Below, piece after piece: positions 8,994 through 18,474 of a stretch of DNA of 64,000 bases. The notes beneath the pieces were generated by a model, which made no database searches, was not told where the DNA came from, and worked only from the letters and a program-made list of their open reading frames with translations. The DNA is from Phycisphaerae bacterium (GTDB lineage: Bacteria; Planctomycetota; Phycisphaerae; Phycisphaerales; UBA1924). The position numbers and the translations under genes are program-made. The stretch spans positions 286,202 to 350,201 of the forward strand of contig JAEUIZ010000040.1 in NCBI GenBank assembly GCA_016793805.1. The letters are read 5' to 3'. Position 1 is the stretch's first letter. Each line of letters begins with the position of its first letter.

Positions 8994-10280
8994 TCAGACG
9001 GCGCCGCCCTGCTGGAGGGACTCGATCATCTTGACCATGGGGAGGAACATCGCGACCACGATGGTGCCGACGATGCCGCCGATCACCACGACCATCATGG
9101 GCTCGAGCAGCGAGACGAGCGAGGCGACGGCGACGTCCACCTCCTCGTCGTAGTTGTCGGCGATCTTCAGGAGCATCGCGTCGAGTTCGCCCGTCTCCTC
9201 GCCCACGTCGATCATGTTCACCACGATCGCGTCGCAGGTCTTGGACTCGCGCAGCGGGTCGGCGAAACTCTCGCCCTCGCGGATCGAGTCGTGGACCTTC
9301 GTGAGGGCCTTCTCAAAGACGTAGTTGCCCGAGGTGTCGCGGGTGATGAGGATGGCCTCGAGGATCGGGACGCCCGCCGAGATGAGCGTGCCCAGGGTCC
9401 GCGTGAAGCGGGCGATGGTCGTCTTGCGGATGAGTTTCCCGAAGACCGGGAGCCAGAGGAAGGCGGTGTCGGTGGCGGCGCGGCCCGGGCCGGCCTTGCG
9501 GATCAGTTTGAAGAAGATGAAGATGAACGGCAATCCGCAGACGATGTAGACCCAGCCCGGGATCATCTGGCCGGGATTCGACCCCGCGACCCAGCGGCTG
9601 GTGTTGATGAGCCATTGCGTCAGGCCCGGGAGTTCAACGCCGAACTCCGTGAAGATTTCCTCGAACTTCGGGATGATGAAGACCATGATGAAGACGAGGA
9701 TCGCCAGCGCGACGACGACGACCACGACGGGGTAGACGAGGGCGCCGCGGATCTTGCGACGGAGGCGCTGGCTCTTCTCCATGAACTCGGCGAGCCGCTG
9801 GAGGATGATGTCGAGCACGCCGCCGATCTCGCCCGCGTTGACCATCTTGCAATAGAGGCGGTCGAAGGCCCGCGGGTGCTTGGACATCGCCTCGGAGAGG
9901 GCCGAGCCGCCCTCGACCTCCTCGCAGACGCCCATGAGCGTGTTCTTCATCTTCCCGGGCTTCATCTGGCCCTCGAGGATCTGGAGCGAGCGCAGCAGCG
10001 GCAGGCCCGCGTCCTGGAGCGTCGAGAGTTGCCGCGTGAAGTTCGTCAGTTGCTTGCGCGAGACCCGACCGATCGAGAGCCCGCCCGGCTTCTTCTTCTT
10101 CTTGGCGGCCACGGCCTCGCCCGCGACCGCGGACTTCTTCACCTTCTGCTCGCGCACCGCGGTCGGGAAGAAGCCCTGCTGCTTGATCCGCGTGATCGCC
10201 TCCTCGCTCGAGGTGGCCTCGATCGTCCCCTTCTGGGGCTTGCCCGCGGAGTTCAACGCCTCGTACGCGAATGTCGCCAT
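8994..10280 (-). CDS. pilC: Type II secretion/type IV pilus platform protein (GspF/PilC)
   Basis: A 428-residue polytopic inner-membrane platform protein that couples the cytoplasmic ATPase to pilin insertion. It starts MATFAYEALNSAGK, the conserved GspF/PilC opening, and has the paired GspF repeats: first LSTLQDAGLPLLRSL, second TLGTLISAGVPILEAI. There are hydrophobic segments near the middle (VVVVVVALAILVFIMVFII) and C-terminus. The ATG at 10280 has GGAGG upstream and is preferred over an in-frame start at 10301. An unusual Lys-rich insertion (AAKKKKKPGG) follows the N-terminal part. Immediately upstream are PilB- and PilT-type ATPases, consistent with a shared machine. Confidence 0.92.
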   Translation of the reverse strand: MATFAYEALNSAGKPQKGTIEATSSEEAITRIKQQGFFPTAVREQKVKKSAVAGEAVAAKKKKKPGGLSIGRVSRKQLTNFTRQLSTLQDAGLPLLRSLQILEGQMKPGKMKNTLMGVCEEVEGGSALSEAMSKHPRAFDRLYCKMVNAGEIGGVLDIILQRLAEFMEKSQRLRRKIRGALVYPVVVVVVALAILVFIMVFIIPKFEEIFTEFGVELPGLTQWLINTSRWVAGSNPGQMIPGWVYIVCGLPFIFIFFKLIRKAGPGRAATDTAFLWLPVFGKLIRKTTIARFTRTLGTLISAGVPILEAILITRDTSGNYVFEKALTKVHDSIREGESFADPLRESKTCDAIVVNMIDVGEETGELDAMLLKIADNYDEEVDVAVASLVSLLEPMMVVVIGGIVGTIVVAMFLPMVKMIESLQQGGAV

Positions 10281-10301
10281 GATCCGAGCCTCCGAAACCA
10301 A

Positions 10302-10419
10302 GGTTCACCACGAAGGCACGAGCGACACGGACGAGCACGGCACCACGGGGAACGAAAGGGGCGCCGTCGTCGCCTCGACGCACGCCGTCCCGGTGCTCTC
10401 GGTGTCTCGGCGGTGAACC
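10302..10419. repeat. Imperfect inverted repeat between pilC and the upstream ATPase gene
   Basis: The arms begin GGTTCACC at 10302 and end GGTGAACC at 10419. They continue inward as similar CAC/GAG-rich sequences (CACGAAGGCACGAGCGACAC on the left, and the complement of GTGCTCTCGGTGTCTCGG on the right). The layout resembles the dispersed ttcaccacgaag-type intergenic repeats found in several bacterial phyla. It sits inside the transcription unit between two genes, so it could form a large RNA stem-loop that changes expression of the platform gene relative to the ATPase. No transposase is linked to it. Confidence 0.55.
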
Positions 10420-10427
10420 GTCCTTTC

Positions 10428-12170
10428 TTACTCTTCGGTGATCGTCTCGCGGACGACCTCGTCGATCGTCGTCTGTCCCTCGTAGATCCCGAGCAGCCCC
10501 GCCTCGCGGAGCGACCGCATCCCGCGCGAGCGCGCGTGCTTCCTCAGCACCGACGTGCTCGCTTCCTTCATGATCAGGTCGCGCATGTCGTCGTCGAGCA
10601 CCATGATCTCGAAGATCGCCATCCGCCCGCGGTACCCGGACTTGTTGCAGTTCTCGCACCCCCGCCCGCGGAAGAACCGCCGCCCGCGAACGTCCTCGGG
10701 ACGCAGCGCGAGTTCCATCAGTTCCTCTTCCTTGGGCGAGTACTCTTCCTTGCACTTGGGGCAGATCGTGCGGACCAGCCGCTGCGCCACGATCCCCTCG
10801 ATCGTCGCCGTGAGGAGGAAGTTCTCGATCCCCAGGTCCACGAGGCGGATGATCGAACTCGGCGCGTCGTTGGTGTGCAACGTGCTCAGCACCAGGTGCC
10901 CCGTCAGGGACGCCTGGATCGCGATCTGCCCCGTCTCCAGGTCGCGGATCTCGCCCACCAGGATCACGTCAGGGTCCTGACGCAGGAAACTCCGCAGGCA
11001 CTTGGCGAACGTCAGCCCCACCTCTTCGTTGACCTGGCACTGGCACAGCCCGTCGATGTCGTACTCGACCGGGTCCTCGGCCGTCAGGATCTTCGTCTCG
11101 ATGTCGTTGAGTTCCTGCAGTGCCGCATAGAGCGTCGTCGTCTTGCCCGAGCCCGTCGGGCCCGTCACCACCACGATCCCGTTGGGACGCTGGATCAGCG
11201 CCCGAACCTTCGACAGGTCGTCCTCGCGGAGGCCCAGCCGATCCAGCGAGAGTTCCACGTTGCTCCGGTCCAGCACGCGCATCACGACGCTCTCGCCCCA
11301 CATCGTCGGGAGCACGGCCACGCGGAGGTCGATCGGGTTGCCCCCCACCGTCAACTCGATGCGCCCGTCCTGCGGGAGGCGACGCTCCGCGATGTCCAGG
11401 TTGGCCATGACCTTGACGCGGCTCGTGATCGCCGGGCCCAGGTGCTTGGGCGGAGGGACCATCTCGTAGAGCACGCCGTCGATGCGGTAGCGCATCTTGA
11501 ACTCGTCCTCGAACGGCTCGAAGTGCACGTCCGACGCCTTGTCCTTGATCGCCTGGAGCAGCACCAGGTTCAGAAGTTTGATGACCTGGTTGTCGCTGGC
11601 CGCCTCGAGCACCGCGTCGAGGTCGATCGACTCCCCCCGGCCTTCGAGTTGCTTGAACTTCGCGTCGGTCGCCAGCGCGCTCACCACGTCGACGACCGAC
11701 TCGTGCTTCGCGTAGTACTTCTTGATCAGGCCGTCGATCAGCGCCGAGTCCCCCACCACCGCCTCGACGTTGAAGCCCATCAGTAGCCGGAGGTCATCGA
11801 CCGCCCGGAAGTTGTCCGCCGACTTCATCGCGATCTTCAGACGGCGGCTGGTCGGGTTGTACTCGATCGGTACAACCTGATACGCGTGCACGTTCTCGGA
11901 CGGTATCGTGTCGCGCACTTGGTCCGATATCTCGATGCCGGTGAGATCCACGTACGCCATGCCCGCCTGGCCCGCGAGGGCCGCGGCAACGTCCGTCTGG
12001 TTGCAGTATCCGAGTTCGACCAACAGTTGGCCGATCGGCACGCGGCGGGTCTTCTGGATCTCCAGCGCCTCGTGGACCTGCTCGCGCGTCACCTTCCCCA
12101 TCTTGGTCAGAACGCGACCAAGTTTGCGGCCCTTGAACTCGGATGGATCAACCTGAGGCACAGGGGGCAT
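10428..12170 (-). CDS. pilB: GspE/PilB-family assembly ATPase (copy 2)
   Basis: A 580-residue cytoplasmic hexameric ATPase that powers pilin or pseudopilin assembly. An N-terminal MshE/T2SSE-N-type domain (about 1-150) precedes the ATPase core with Walker A GPTGSGKTTTLY near residue 336, a Walker B-type stretch DPDVILVGEIRD, and a His-box TGHLVLSTLHTNDA. The zinc tetracysteine pair CPKC and CENCNKSGYRGR is the PilB/GspE hallmark. It lies directly upstream of pilC in the same direction. A second ATPase of the same family is encoded at 13465-15213, so the two may serve different filaments or act together. Confidence 0.93.
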   Translation of the reverse strand: MPPVPQVDPSEFKGRKLGRVLTKMGKVTREQVHEALEIQKTRRVPIGQLLVELGYCNQTDVAAALAGQAGMAYVDLTGIEISDQVRDTIPSENVHAYQVVPIEYNPTSRRLKIAMKSADNFRAVDDLRLLMGFNVEAVVGDSALIDGLIKKYYAKHESVVDVVSALATDAKFKQLEGRGESIDLDAVLEAASDNQVIKLLNLVLLQAIKDKASDVHFEPFEDEFKMRYRIDGVLYEMVPPPKHLGPAITSRVKVMANLDIAERRLPQDGRIELTVGGNPIDLRVAVLPTMWGESVVMRVLDRSNVELSLDRLGLREDDLSKVRALIQRPNGIVVVTGPTGSGKTTTLYAALQELNDIETKILTAEDPVEYDIDGLCQCQVNEEVGLTFAKCLRSFLRQDPDVILVGEIRDLETGQIAIQASLTGHLVLSTLHTNDAPSSIIRLVDLGIENFLLTATIEGIVAQRLVRTICPKCKEEYSPKEEELMELALRPEDVRGRRFFRGRGCENCNKSGYRGRMAIFEIMVLDDDMRDLIMKEASTSVLRKHARSRGMRSLREAGLLGIYEGQTTIDEVVRETITEE

Positions 12171-12322
12171 GGCATCGCTCCGCGGGCGGACAACAGCCTA
12201 TCCGCCGAGTGTATCGGGACGGTTCGAGAAGCACAACCGCATTTTTGGCCGAATCCCAGATGAGACACTTGGAAAGTGTCGCATGAACCGGCATCGGATG
12301 TACCAAACCCAGCGCTGACGCG

Positions 12323-13450
12323 CTACTCCTTGGAGCCGGAGGCGTCGACTTCCTCGTCCCACTCGATCCGTCCTACGGTGCGGCCGAGGCGGTGGACCTT
12401 GTCGGTGAGGTCGGCGGGGTTTTTGCTCTTGTCGATCATCTCCTCGGCGGAGATCATGCCGCGGGAGTAGAGCGACCAGAGGTGGTCGTCGAGCAACTGC
12501 ATTCCGAACTTTTTCCCGGTCTGGATCATGGAGTCGATGCGGAAGGTCTTGTTCTCGCGGATGAGGTTGGCGATGGCGGGGGTGACGACGAGGAACTCGT
12601 ACCCGGCGACCATGCCCTGGACGTCGATGCGGGAGAGGAGGACCTGGGAGAGGACGCAGATGAGGGCGGTGGAGAGTTGGACGCGGACCTGGTTCTGCTG
12701 GGTGACGGGGAAGGCGTCGACGATACGGTCGATGGTCTTGGCGGCGCCGGTGGTGTGGAGTGTGGCGAAGACGAGGTGGCCTGTCTCGGCGGCGCGGATG
12801 GCGGCCTCGATGGTTTCGAGGTCGCGCATTTCGCCGACGAGGATGACGTCGGGGTCGGACCGGAGGACGCGGCGGAGGGCCTCGGCGAAACTGGGGACGT
12901 CGGAGCCGACCTCGCGCTGGTTGACGATGGATTTCTTGTGGTAGTGGTAGTACTCGATCGGGTCCTCCATGGTGACGATGTGGCGATCGAGGTTCATGTT
13001 GATGTAGTCGATCATGGTGGCGAGCGAGGTGGTCTTGCCCGAGCCGGTGGGCCCGGTGACGAGGAAGAGCCCGCGGGGTCGGCGGATGAGGTCTCGGCAG
13101 ATCTCGGGGAGGCCGATCTGTTCGAAGGTGAGGAGGCGGTTCGGGATCTGGCGGCAGACCATGGCGATGTCGCCGCGCTGGCGGAAGACGGAGACGCGGA
13201 AGCGGGCGGCCTCGCCGTAGGCGAAGCCGAAGTCGGTCCCGCCCTCTTCCTGGAGTTCCTGCTGGTTACGTTCGGGGGTGACGGCCTTCATGAGGGAGAC
13301 CATGTCGTCGGACTCGAGGACCTTGGTCTGGAGGTTTCGGAGGTGCCCGTGGAGGCGGATGGTGGGCTGTCGGCCGACGGTGACGTGGAGGTCGGAGGCG
13401 CCGAGTTTGACGACGGTGTCGAGGAGGCGATCGATCTGGATGGTGGACAT
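12323..13450 (-). CDS. pilT: Type IV pilus retraction ATPase PilT
   Basis: A 375-residue protein of normal PilT length. It lacks the long N-domain and the tetracysteine zinc motif of PilB. It has the opening LGASDLHVTVGRQPTIRLHG, Walker A GPTGSGKTTS near residue 134, DPDVILVGEMRD, and the PilT-typical AIRAAETGHLVFATLHT. PilT disassembles type IV pili to drive retraction, which pure type II secretion systems do not need. It is 14 bp downstream of one PilB-type gene and upstream of the other. The C-terminal tail is acidic (WDEEVDASGSKE). Confidence 0.95.
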   Translation of the reverse strand: MSTIQIDRLLDTVVKLGASDLHVTVGRQPTIRLHGHLRNLQTKVLESDDMVSLMKAVTPERNQQELQEEGGTDFGFAYGEAARFRVSVFRQRGDIAMVCRQIPNRLLTFEQIGLPEICRDLIRRPRGLFLVTGPTGSGKTTSLATMIDYINMNLDRHIVTMEDPIEYYHYHKKSIVNQREVGSDVPSFAEALRRVLRSDPDVILVGEMRDLETIEAAIRAAETGHLVFATLHTTGAAKTIDRIVDAFPVTQQNQVRVQLSTALICVLSQVLLSRIDVQGMVAGYEFLVVTPAIANLIRENKTFRIDSMIQTGKKFGMQLLDDHLWSLYSRGMISAEEMIDKSKNPADLTDKVHRLGRTVGRIEWDEEVDASGSKE

Positions 13451-13464
13451 GGGGTGTTCCTGGA

Positions 13465-15213
13465 TCAGCCGTTGACAACGGCCTCCTCGATCTGCGTGGA
13501 GCGGGAGACCTCGTCGGGCGTGGTGACGCCCTTGAGGACCTTGAGTTTGCCGTCACCGACGAGGGGTCGCATCCCGTTGGCGATGGCGGCGCGGCGGATC
13601 TGTGCGATGGGGGCGAGTTTGAAGGCGAGGTCGCGGATCTCGGAGTTCATGGACATGAGTTCGAAGATGGCCTTGCGGCCGCGGTAGCCGGTGTTGTTGC
13701 AGTTGGGGCAACCGACGGCCTTGTGGACGCGGCCCTTGGCTTCCTCGGGCGTGATGCCGACGAGGCGGAGGTACTTGTGGTCGGGGTCGGGGTCGATGGC
13801 CTTGCACTGGTTGCAGAGGATTCGGATGAGGCGTTGGGCCATGATGGCCTGGATGGAACTGGCGACGAGGAAGGGCTTGACGCCGATGTCGATGAGTCGG
13901 GTGATGGCGCTGGGGGCGTCGTTGGTGTGGAGGGTGGAGAAGACGAGGTGCCCGGTGAGGGCGGCCTGGACGGCGATCTCGGCGACCTCCTTGTCGCGGA
14001 TCTCGCCGACGAGGATGACGTTGGGGGCCTGGCGGAGCATCGAGCGAAGGATCGCGGGGAAGGTGAGTTCGATTTTCTCGTTGACCTGGCACTGGTTGAT
14101 GCCGGCGAAGTTGTACTCGACGGGGTCCTCGGCGGTGATGATTTTCTTGTCGGGGCGGTTGAGGACGTCGAGTGCGGAGTAGAGGGTGGTGGTCTTGCCG
14201 GAGCCAGTGGGCCCGGTGACGAGGAAGATGCCGTTGGGCCGGCGAATGATGCGGTTGAAGACCTGGAGGTTGTCGGCCTCGAAGCCGAGGTTTTCGAGGC
14301 CGATGCGGACGGAATCGGGGCGGAGAATACGGAGAACGATGGATTCGCCGTGGTAAGCGGGGCAGGCGGAGACGCGGAAGTCGATGGCGACGTCGTCGAC
14401 GGGGAACTTGATGCGGCCGTCTTGGGGGACTCGGCGTTCGGCGATGTTGATGCCGGCCATGAGTTTGAAGCGGGAGAGGAGGGAGTTCTGCATGCGCTTG
14501 GGGAGGTTGTCGCGCTCGATGCAGACGCCGTCGATGCGGTAGCGGAGGCGGACGCGGTCGGCCATGGGCTCGATGTGGATATCGGACGCACGGGACTTGA
14601 CGGCCTCGGTGATGATGCGGTTGCAGAGGCGGACGATCGGGGCGTCCTCGGAGGCGACGTCGATGGACTTGTCCATCGAGCGATCCACGGAGCGATCGAC
14701 GGTTTTGTCGATGGACTCGGTGATGAGGGATTCGCCCGGGCCGACCATTTTGGCGGAGGAAACGGCGGGGTTGCCGCCACCCCCGAAGTGGCTCTCGATG
14801 AACTTCTTGATCTGACTTTTCGCCGCGAGACGTGGCTCGATCTCGACGTTGAGGCGGAAGCGGAGCATGTCGAGGAGCTCGAGGTCCATGGGGTCATGGA
14901 TGATGAGCTTGAGGCGTCCGCCGGACCTTTCGAGGGGGAGGATGGTGTGCTTCTTGATGAGGTCTTCGGGGATCAGTTTCATGTCGACCTGCTTGCCCGC
15001 GCCGCTGGCGGCGAGGTCGACGTACTCCATGCCGAACTGGTTGGCGAGTGCCTTGGCGACGTGCTCTTCCTTGGCGAAGCCGAGTTCGACGAGGACATCA
15101 CCGAGGCGCTTGCCGGCACCCTTGGCGACGCCCATGGCCTGCTCGGCCTGAGCGGCGGTGATGATGCCCCAGCCGACGAGAATCTCTCCGAGTTTCCTTC
15201 GCGATCGGGCCAT
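13465..15213 (-). CDS. GspE/PilB-family assembly ATPase (copy 1)
   Basis: A 582-residue ATPase of the same family as the product of 10428-12170. The start is placed at the ATG at 15213 (MARSRRKLGEILVGWG), which matches the conserved N-domain; a longer frame upstream has no family character. Walker A GPTGSGKTTT lies near residue 333, followed by QAPNVILVGEIRDKEVAE and TGHLVFSTLHTNDA. The zinc motif is CNQC ... CPNCNNTGYRGR. An unusual insertion near residues 165-190 repeats Asp/Lys/Ser/Ile (TVDRSVDRSMDKSIDV). It is first in the minus-strand operon and divergent from a secreted cytochrome gene 215 bp away. Confidence 0.93.
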   Translation of the reverse strand: MARSRRKLGEILVGWGIITAAQAEQAMGVAKGAGKRLGDVLVELGFAKEEHVAKALANQFGMEYVDLAASGAGKQVDMKLIPEDLIKKHTILPLERSGGRLKLIIHDPMDLELLDMLRFRLNVEIEPRLAAKSQIKKFIESHFGGGGNPAVSSAKMVGPGESLITESIDKTVDRSVDRSMDKSIDVASEDAPIVRLCNRIITEAVKSRASDIHIEPMADRVRLRYRIDGVCIERDNLPKRMQNSLLSRFKLMAGINIAERRVPQDGRIKFPVDDVAIDFRVSACPAYHGESIVLRILRPDSVRIGLENLGFEADNLQVFNRIIRRPNGIFLVTGPTGSGKTTTLYSALDVLNRPDKKIITAEDPVEYNFAGINQCQVNEKIELTFPAILRSMLRQAPNVILVGEIRDKEVAEIAVQAALTGHLVFSTLHTNDAPSAITRLIDIGVKPFLVASSIQAIMAQRLIRILCNQCKAIDPDPDHKYLRLVGITPEEAKGRVHKAVGCPNCNNTGYRGRKAIFELMSMNSEIRDLAFKLAPIAQIRRAAIANGMRPLVGDGKLKVLKGVTTPDEVSRSTQIEEAVVNG

Positions 15214-15428
15214 GCGTGTGGGGTCGCTCCTGGGCCGCGGCCGGGCCGCGGGGTGGGCATGATATCCGCGCGGAGGCGGCTCTTGCGCGCCGGGTAGGAA
15301 ACGCCTGGCCGCGGGGAGCGCGTACAACCCCCGCGAGGGGCGATAATGGGATTGGTCTTGCCAGATTCGACGAGTTGTGGGATGCTGTTGCAGCGCCGGA
15401 CCTGGATCGGCCCAGAATGAGGATTGCC

Positions 15429-18400
15429 ATGGACACCAGAGCCATTGCGTACGTCACGCTGATCGCCTGCGGGGTGGGGGCGATCGGGATGGGGCTTGGT
15501 CTGGGGAACCCGGGGGGGGCGAGGCCGGCGAGCGGGGGCGTGAACGACGCGACGACGGCGACGCTGGTGAACTGGGAGACGGGGCACGTGCATCCGGTGG
15601 ACATGACCCCGGACCGCACCCGGCTGCTGGTGTGCAACACAGCGGACAACCGGCTGGAGGTGTTCGACATCACAACCGGGACGCCGACGCTGGTCGCGGA
15701 GATTCCGGTCGGGCTGGACCCGATCTCGGTGCGGGCGCGAACCAACGACGAGGTGTGGGTCGTGAACAACATCTCGGACTCGGTGAGCATCGTTCGGCTC
15801 TCGCTGAAGAACGTGGTGGCGACGCTGCGGACCAAGGACGAGCCGTCGGACGTGGTGTTCGCGGGGTCGCCGCAGCGGGCGTTCGTCTCGTGCTCGCAGG
15901 CGAACACGGTGCAGGTCTTTGACCCGGCGAACCTGGCGGCGTCCCCGATCGACGTGGCGATCAACGGGGAGGATCCGCGGGCGCTGGCGGTGAGCCCCGA
16001 CGGATCGAGGGTGTACGCCGCGGTGTTCAACTCCGGGAACGCCTCGACGATCCTGGGCGGGGGCGGCCTGGGTGGTGGGACGCTCGCGTACCCGCCGAAC
16101 GTGGTGGGGAGCGCGGCGAGCCCGTATGGGACGACCAACCCGCCGCCCAACAGCGGGGCGGGATTCAGCCCGCCGCTGGCGCCTGGGAACCCCGTGCCGC
16201 CGCGGGTGGGGCTCATCGTCAAGAAGAATGCGGCGGGACAGTGGATGGATGACAACAACGGGAACTGGACGAACTTGGTCTCTGGGCCGAGCGCGGCGGC
16301 GTCGGGCCGGCGCGTGGGGTGGGACATGCCTGACCGTGACCTGGCGGCGATCGACGCGTCGTCGCTGTCGGTGACGTACGCGCGAGGGCTGATGAATATC
16401 TGCATGGCGGCCGGGGTGAACCCGGCGACGGGGCAGATCGCGGTGGTCGGCACGGACGGGACGAACGAGGTTCGCTTTGAGCCGAACGTGAACGGGACGT
16501 TCGTGCGGGTGAAGGTTGGGCTGGTGAACCCGGCGACGCTGGTGGGGACGGTCAAGGACCTGAACCCGCACCTGACGTACTCGACGCCGACGCTGGCGAC
16601 GCAGGCCGAGCGGGAGTTGGCGATCGGGGATCCTCGCGGAGTGGTGTTCAACGCGGCGGGGACGCTGGGGTATGTGACGGGGATGGGCTCGAACAACGTG
16701 GTGGTGGTCAATGGGAGCGGGGATCGGGCGGGTCTGTCGCCGACGATCCCGGTGGGCGAGGGCCCGACGGGTCTGGCGCTGGACGAGGGGCGGTCGCGGC
16801 TGTACGTGCTGAATCGGTTCGCGGGGACGATCTCGGTGGTGAGCACGACGACGGAGGCGGTGGTGGCGACGGTGCCGTTCTATGACCCGACGCCGACGGC
16901 GATCAAGGTTGGTCGGAAACACCTGTACGACACGCACAAGACCTCGGGGCTGGGGCAGGCGTCGTGCGCGTCGTGCCACGTCGATGGACGGCTGGATCGG
17001 CTGGCGTGGGACCTCGGGGACCCGAGCGGGGCGGTGAAGCAGTTGACGGGACAGAACTTGGGGGCGGGGCTGCCGGGGCTGTCGCCCGGGACGGCGAACC
17101 CGGCGTTCCAGCCGTGGCACCCGATGAAGGGCCCGATGACGACGCAGACGCTGCAGGACATCATCGGGAAGGAGCCGCTGCACTGGCGCGGGGACCGGGC
17201 GGGGATCGAGGAGTTCAACGGGGCGTTCGTGGGGCTGCTGGGGGACACGGTGCAGTTGACGGCGCAGGAGATGCAGGAGTTCGAGGACTTCCTGGCGACG
17301 ATCGCGTTCCCGCCGAACCCGTTCCGCAACTTTGACAACACGCTGCCGACGAGCGTGTCGCTGGCGGGGCACTATTCGCCCGGGCGGTTCGCGGGGAGCG
17401 GGGGGTTGGCGGCGGGGACGCCGCTCACGACGGGCAATGCGCAGGCGGGCTTGGCGCTGTACACGAACACGACTCGGCGGTTGGATGGCGGGGCGTTCGC
17501 GTGCGTGACGTGCCACACGCTGCCGACGGGCGCGGGCCCGGACCTGACGTTCAACCTGGGGACGCAGACGTACCAGCAGTTCCCGGTGGGCCCGATGGGC
17601 GAGCACCACGCGGCGCTGGTGTCGGTGGACGGCTCGACGAACCTGGCGATCAAGACGCCGCAGATCCGCAACGCGTACCTGAAGGTGGGGTTCGAGGCGA
17701 CGCAGTTGGAGAACAACGCGGGGTTCGGGTTCCTGCACGACGGGAGCGTGGACTCGATCGCGCGGTTCGTCTCGGAGCCGGCGTTCAACGTGGCCAGCGA
17801 CACGGAAGTGTCGGACCTGGTGGCGTTCATCCTGTGCTTCTCCGGGGGCGATCTGCCGCAGGGCTCGCTGACGAATCCGCTGTTCCCGCCCGGACTGCCG
17901 GGGAAGGACACGCACGCGGCGGTGGGCTGGCAGACGACGCTGGTGAGCGAGGCGGGAGCGCCGCCCGCGCAACTGGCGCTGATCTCGTCGATGATCGCGC
18001 AGGCCCAGACGAACAAGGTGGGGCTGGTTGTCAAGGGGGTCGTTGGGGGCGAGCAGCGGGGCTTCGTGCTGCGAACGACGGGCGCGAACGCGGGCAACTT
18101 CCAGTCGGATCGGGCCGGGCAGGTGGTCACGCCCGCGGCGCTGCGGGGGCTGGCGTCGCTGGGCGGCGAGTTGACGTACACCGTTGTGCCCAAGGGGACC
18201 GAGACGCGGATCGGGATCGACCGCGACGAGGACGGGGTCTTCGACCGGGACCAGGCGGACCTGTCGTGCTACGCGAACTGCGACGGGAGCCACGTCCCGC
18301 CGATCCTGAACGTGTCGGACTTTGTGTGCTTCCTGAACAAGTACGCGGCGGGCGACCCCGGCGCGAACTGCGACGGGAGCACGGCGCCGCCCGCGCTGAA

Positions 18401-18452
18401 CGTCAACGACTTCATCTGCTTCTCGAACCAGTTCGCGGCCGGTTGCCCGTAG
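15429..18452 (+). CDS. Secreted beta-propeller/di-haem cytochrome c protein with GC-type dockerin
   Basis: A protein of about 1007 residues with a signal-like N-terminus (IAYVTLIACGVGAIGMGLGL). Residues 40-500 carry YVTN/YncE-type propeller repeats (RLLVCNTADNRLEVFD, LAVSPDGSRVYAAVFN, RLYVLNRFAGTISVVS). Two haem-binding CxxCH sites follow, CASCH near residue 513 and CVTCH near 692, in a region like cytochrome c peroxidases. The tail (about 945-1007) has two GC-type dockerin repeats ending FAAGCP. The ATG at 15429 is chosen because GAGG precedes it; ATG 15417 is possible. Likely role: an extracytoplasmic redox enzyme held at the cell surface; the substrate is unknown. The next gene, also GC-dockerin, follows after 22 bp. 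Confidence 0.82.
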   Translation: MDTRAIAYVTLIACGVGAIGMGLGLGNPGGARPASGGVNDATTATLVNWETGHVHPVDMTPDRTRLLVCNTADNRLEVFDITTGTPTLVAEIPVGLDPISVRARTNDEVWVVNNISDSVSIVRLSLKNVVATLRTKDEPSDVVFAGSPQRAFVSCSQANTVQVFDPANLAASPIDVAINGEDPRALAVSPDGSRVYAAVFNSGNASTILGGGGLGGGTLAYPPNVVGSAASPYGTTNPPPNSGAGFSPPLAPGNPVPPRVGLIVKKNAAGQWMDDNNGNWTNLVSGPSAAASGRRVGWDMPDRDLAAIDASSLSVTYARGLMNICMAAGVNPATGQIAVVGTDGTNEVRFEPNVNGTFVRVKVGLVNPATLVGTVKDLNPHLTYSTPTLATQAERELAIGDPRGVVFNAAGTLGYVTGMGSNNVVVVNGSGDRAGLSPTIPVGEGPTGLALDEGRSRLYVLNRFAGTISVVSTTTEAVVATVPFYDPTPTAIKVGRKHLYDTHKTSGLGQASCASCHVDGRLDRLAWDLGDPSGAVKQLTGQNLGAGLPGLSPGTANPAFQPWHPMKGPMTTQTLQDIIGKEPLHWRGDRAGIEEFNGAFVGLLGDTVQLTAQEMQEFEDFLATIAFPPNPFRNFDNTLPTSVSLAGHYSPGRFAGSGGLAAGTPLTTGNAQAGLALYTNTTRRLDGGAFACVTCHTLPTGAGPDLTFNLGTQTYQQFPVGPMGEHHAALVSVDGSTNLAIKTPQIRNAYLKVGFEATQLENNAGFGFLHDGSVDSIARFVSEPAFNVASDTEVSDLVAFILCFSGGDLPQGSLTNPLFPPGLPGKDTHAAVGWQTTLVSEAGAPPAQLALISSMIAQAQTNKVGLVVKGVVGGEQRGFVLRTTGANAGNFQSDRAGQVVTPAALRGLASLGGELTYTVVPKGTETRIGIDRDEDGVFDRDQADLSCYANCDGSHVPPILNVSDFVCFLNKYAAGDPGANCDGSTAPPALNVNDFICFSNQFAAGCP

Positions 18453-18474
18453 CGGCCCGGCCAGGGAGACGGGC

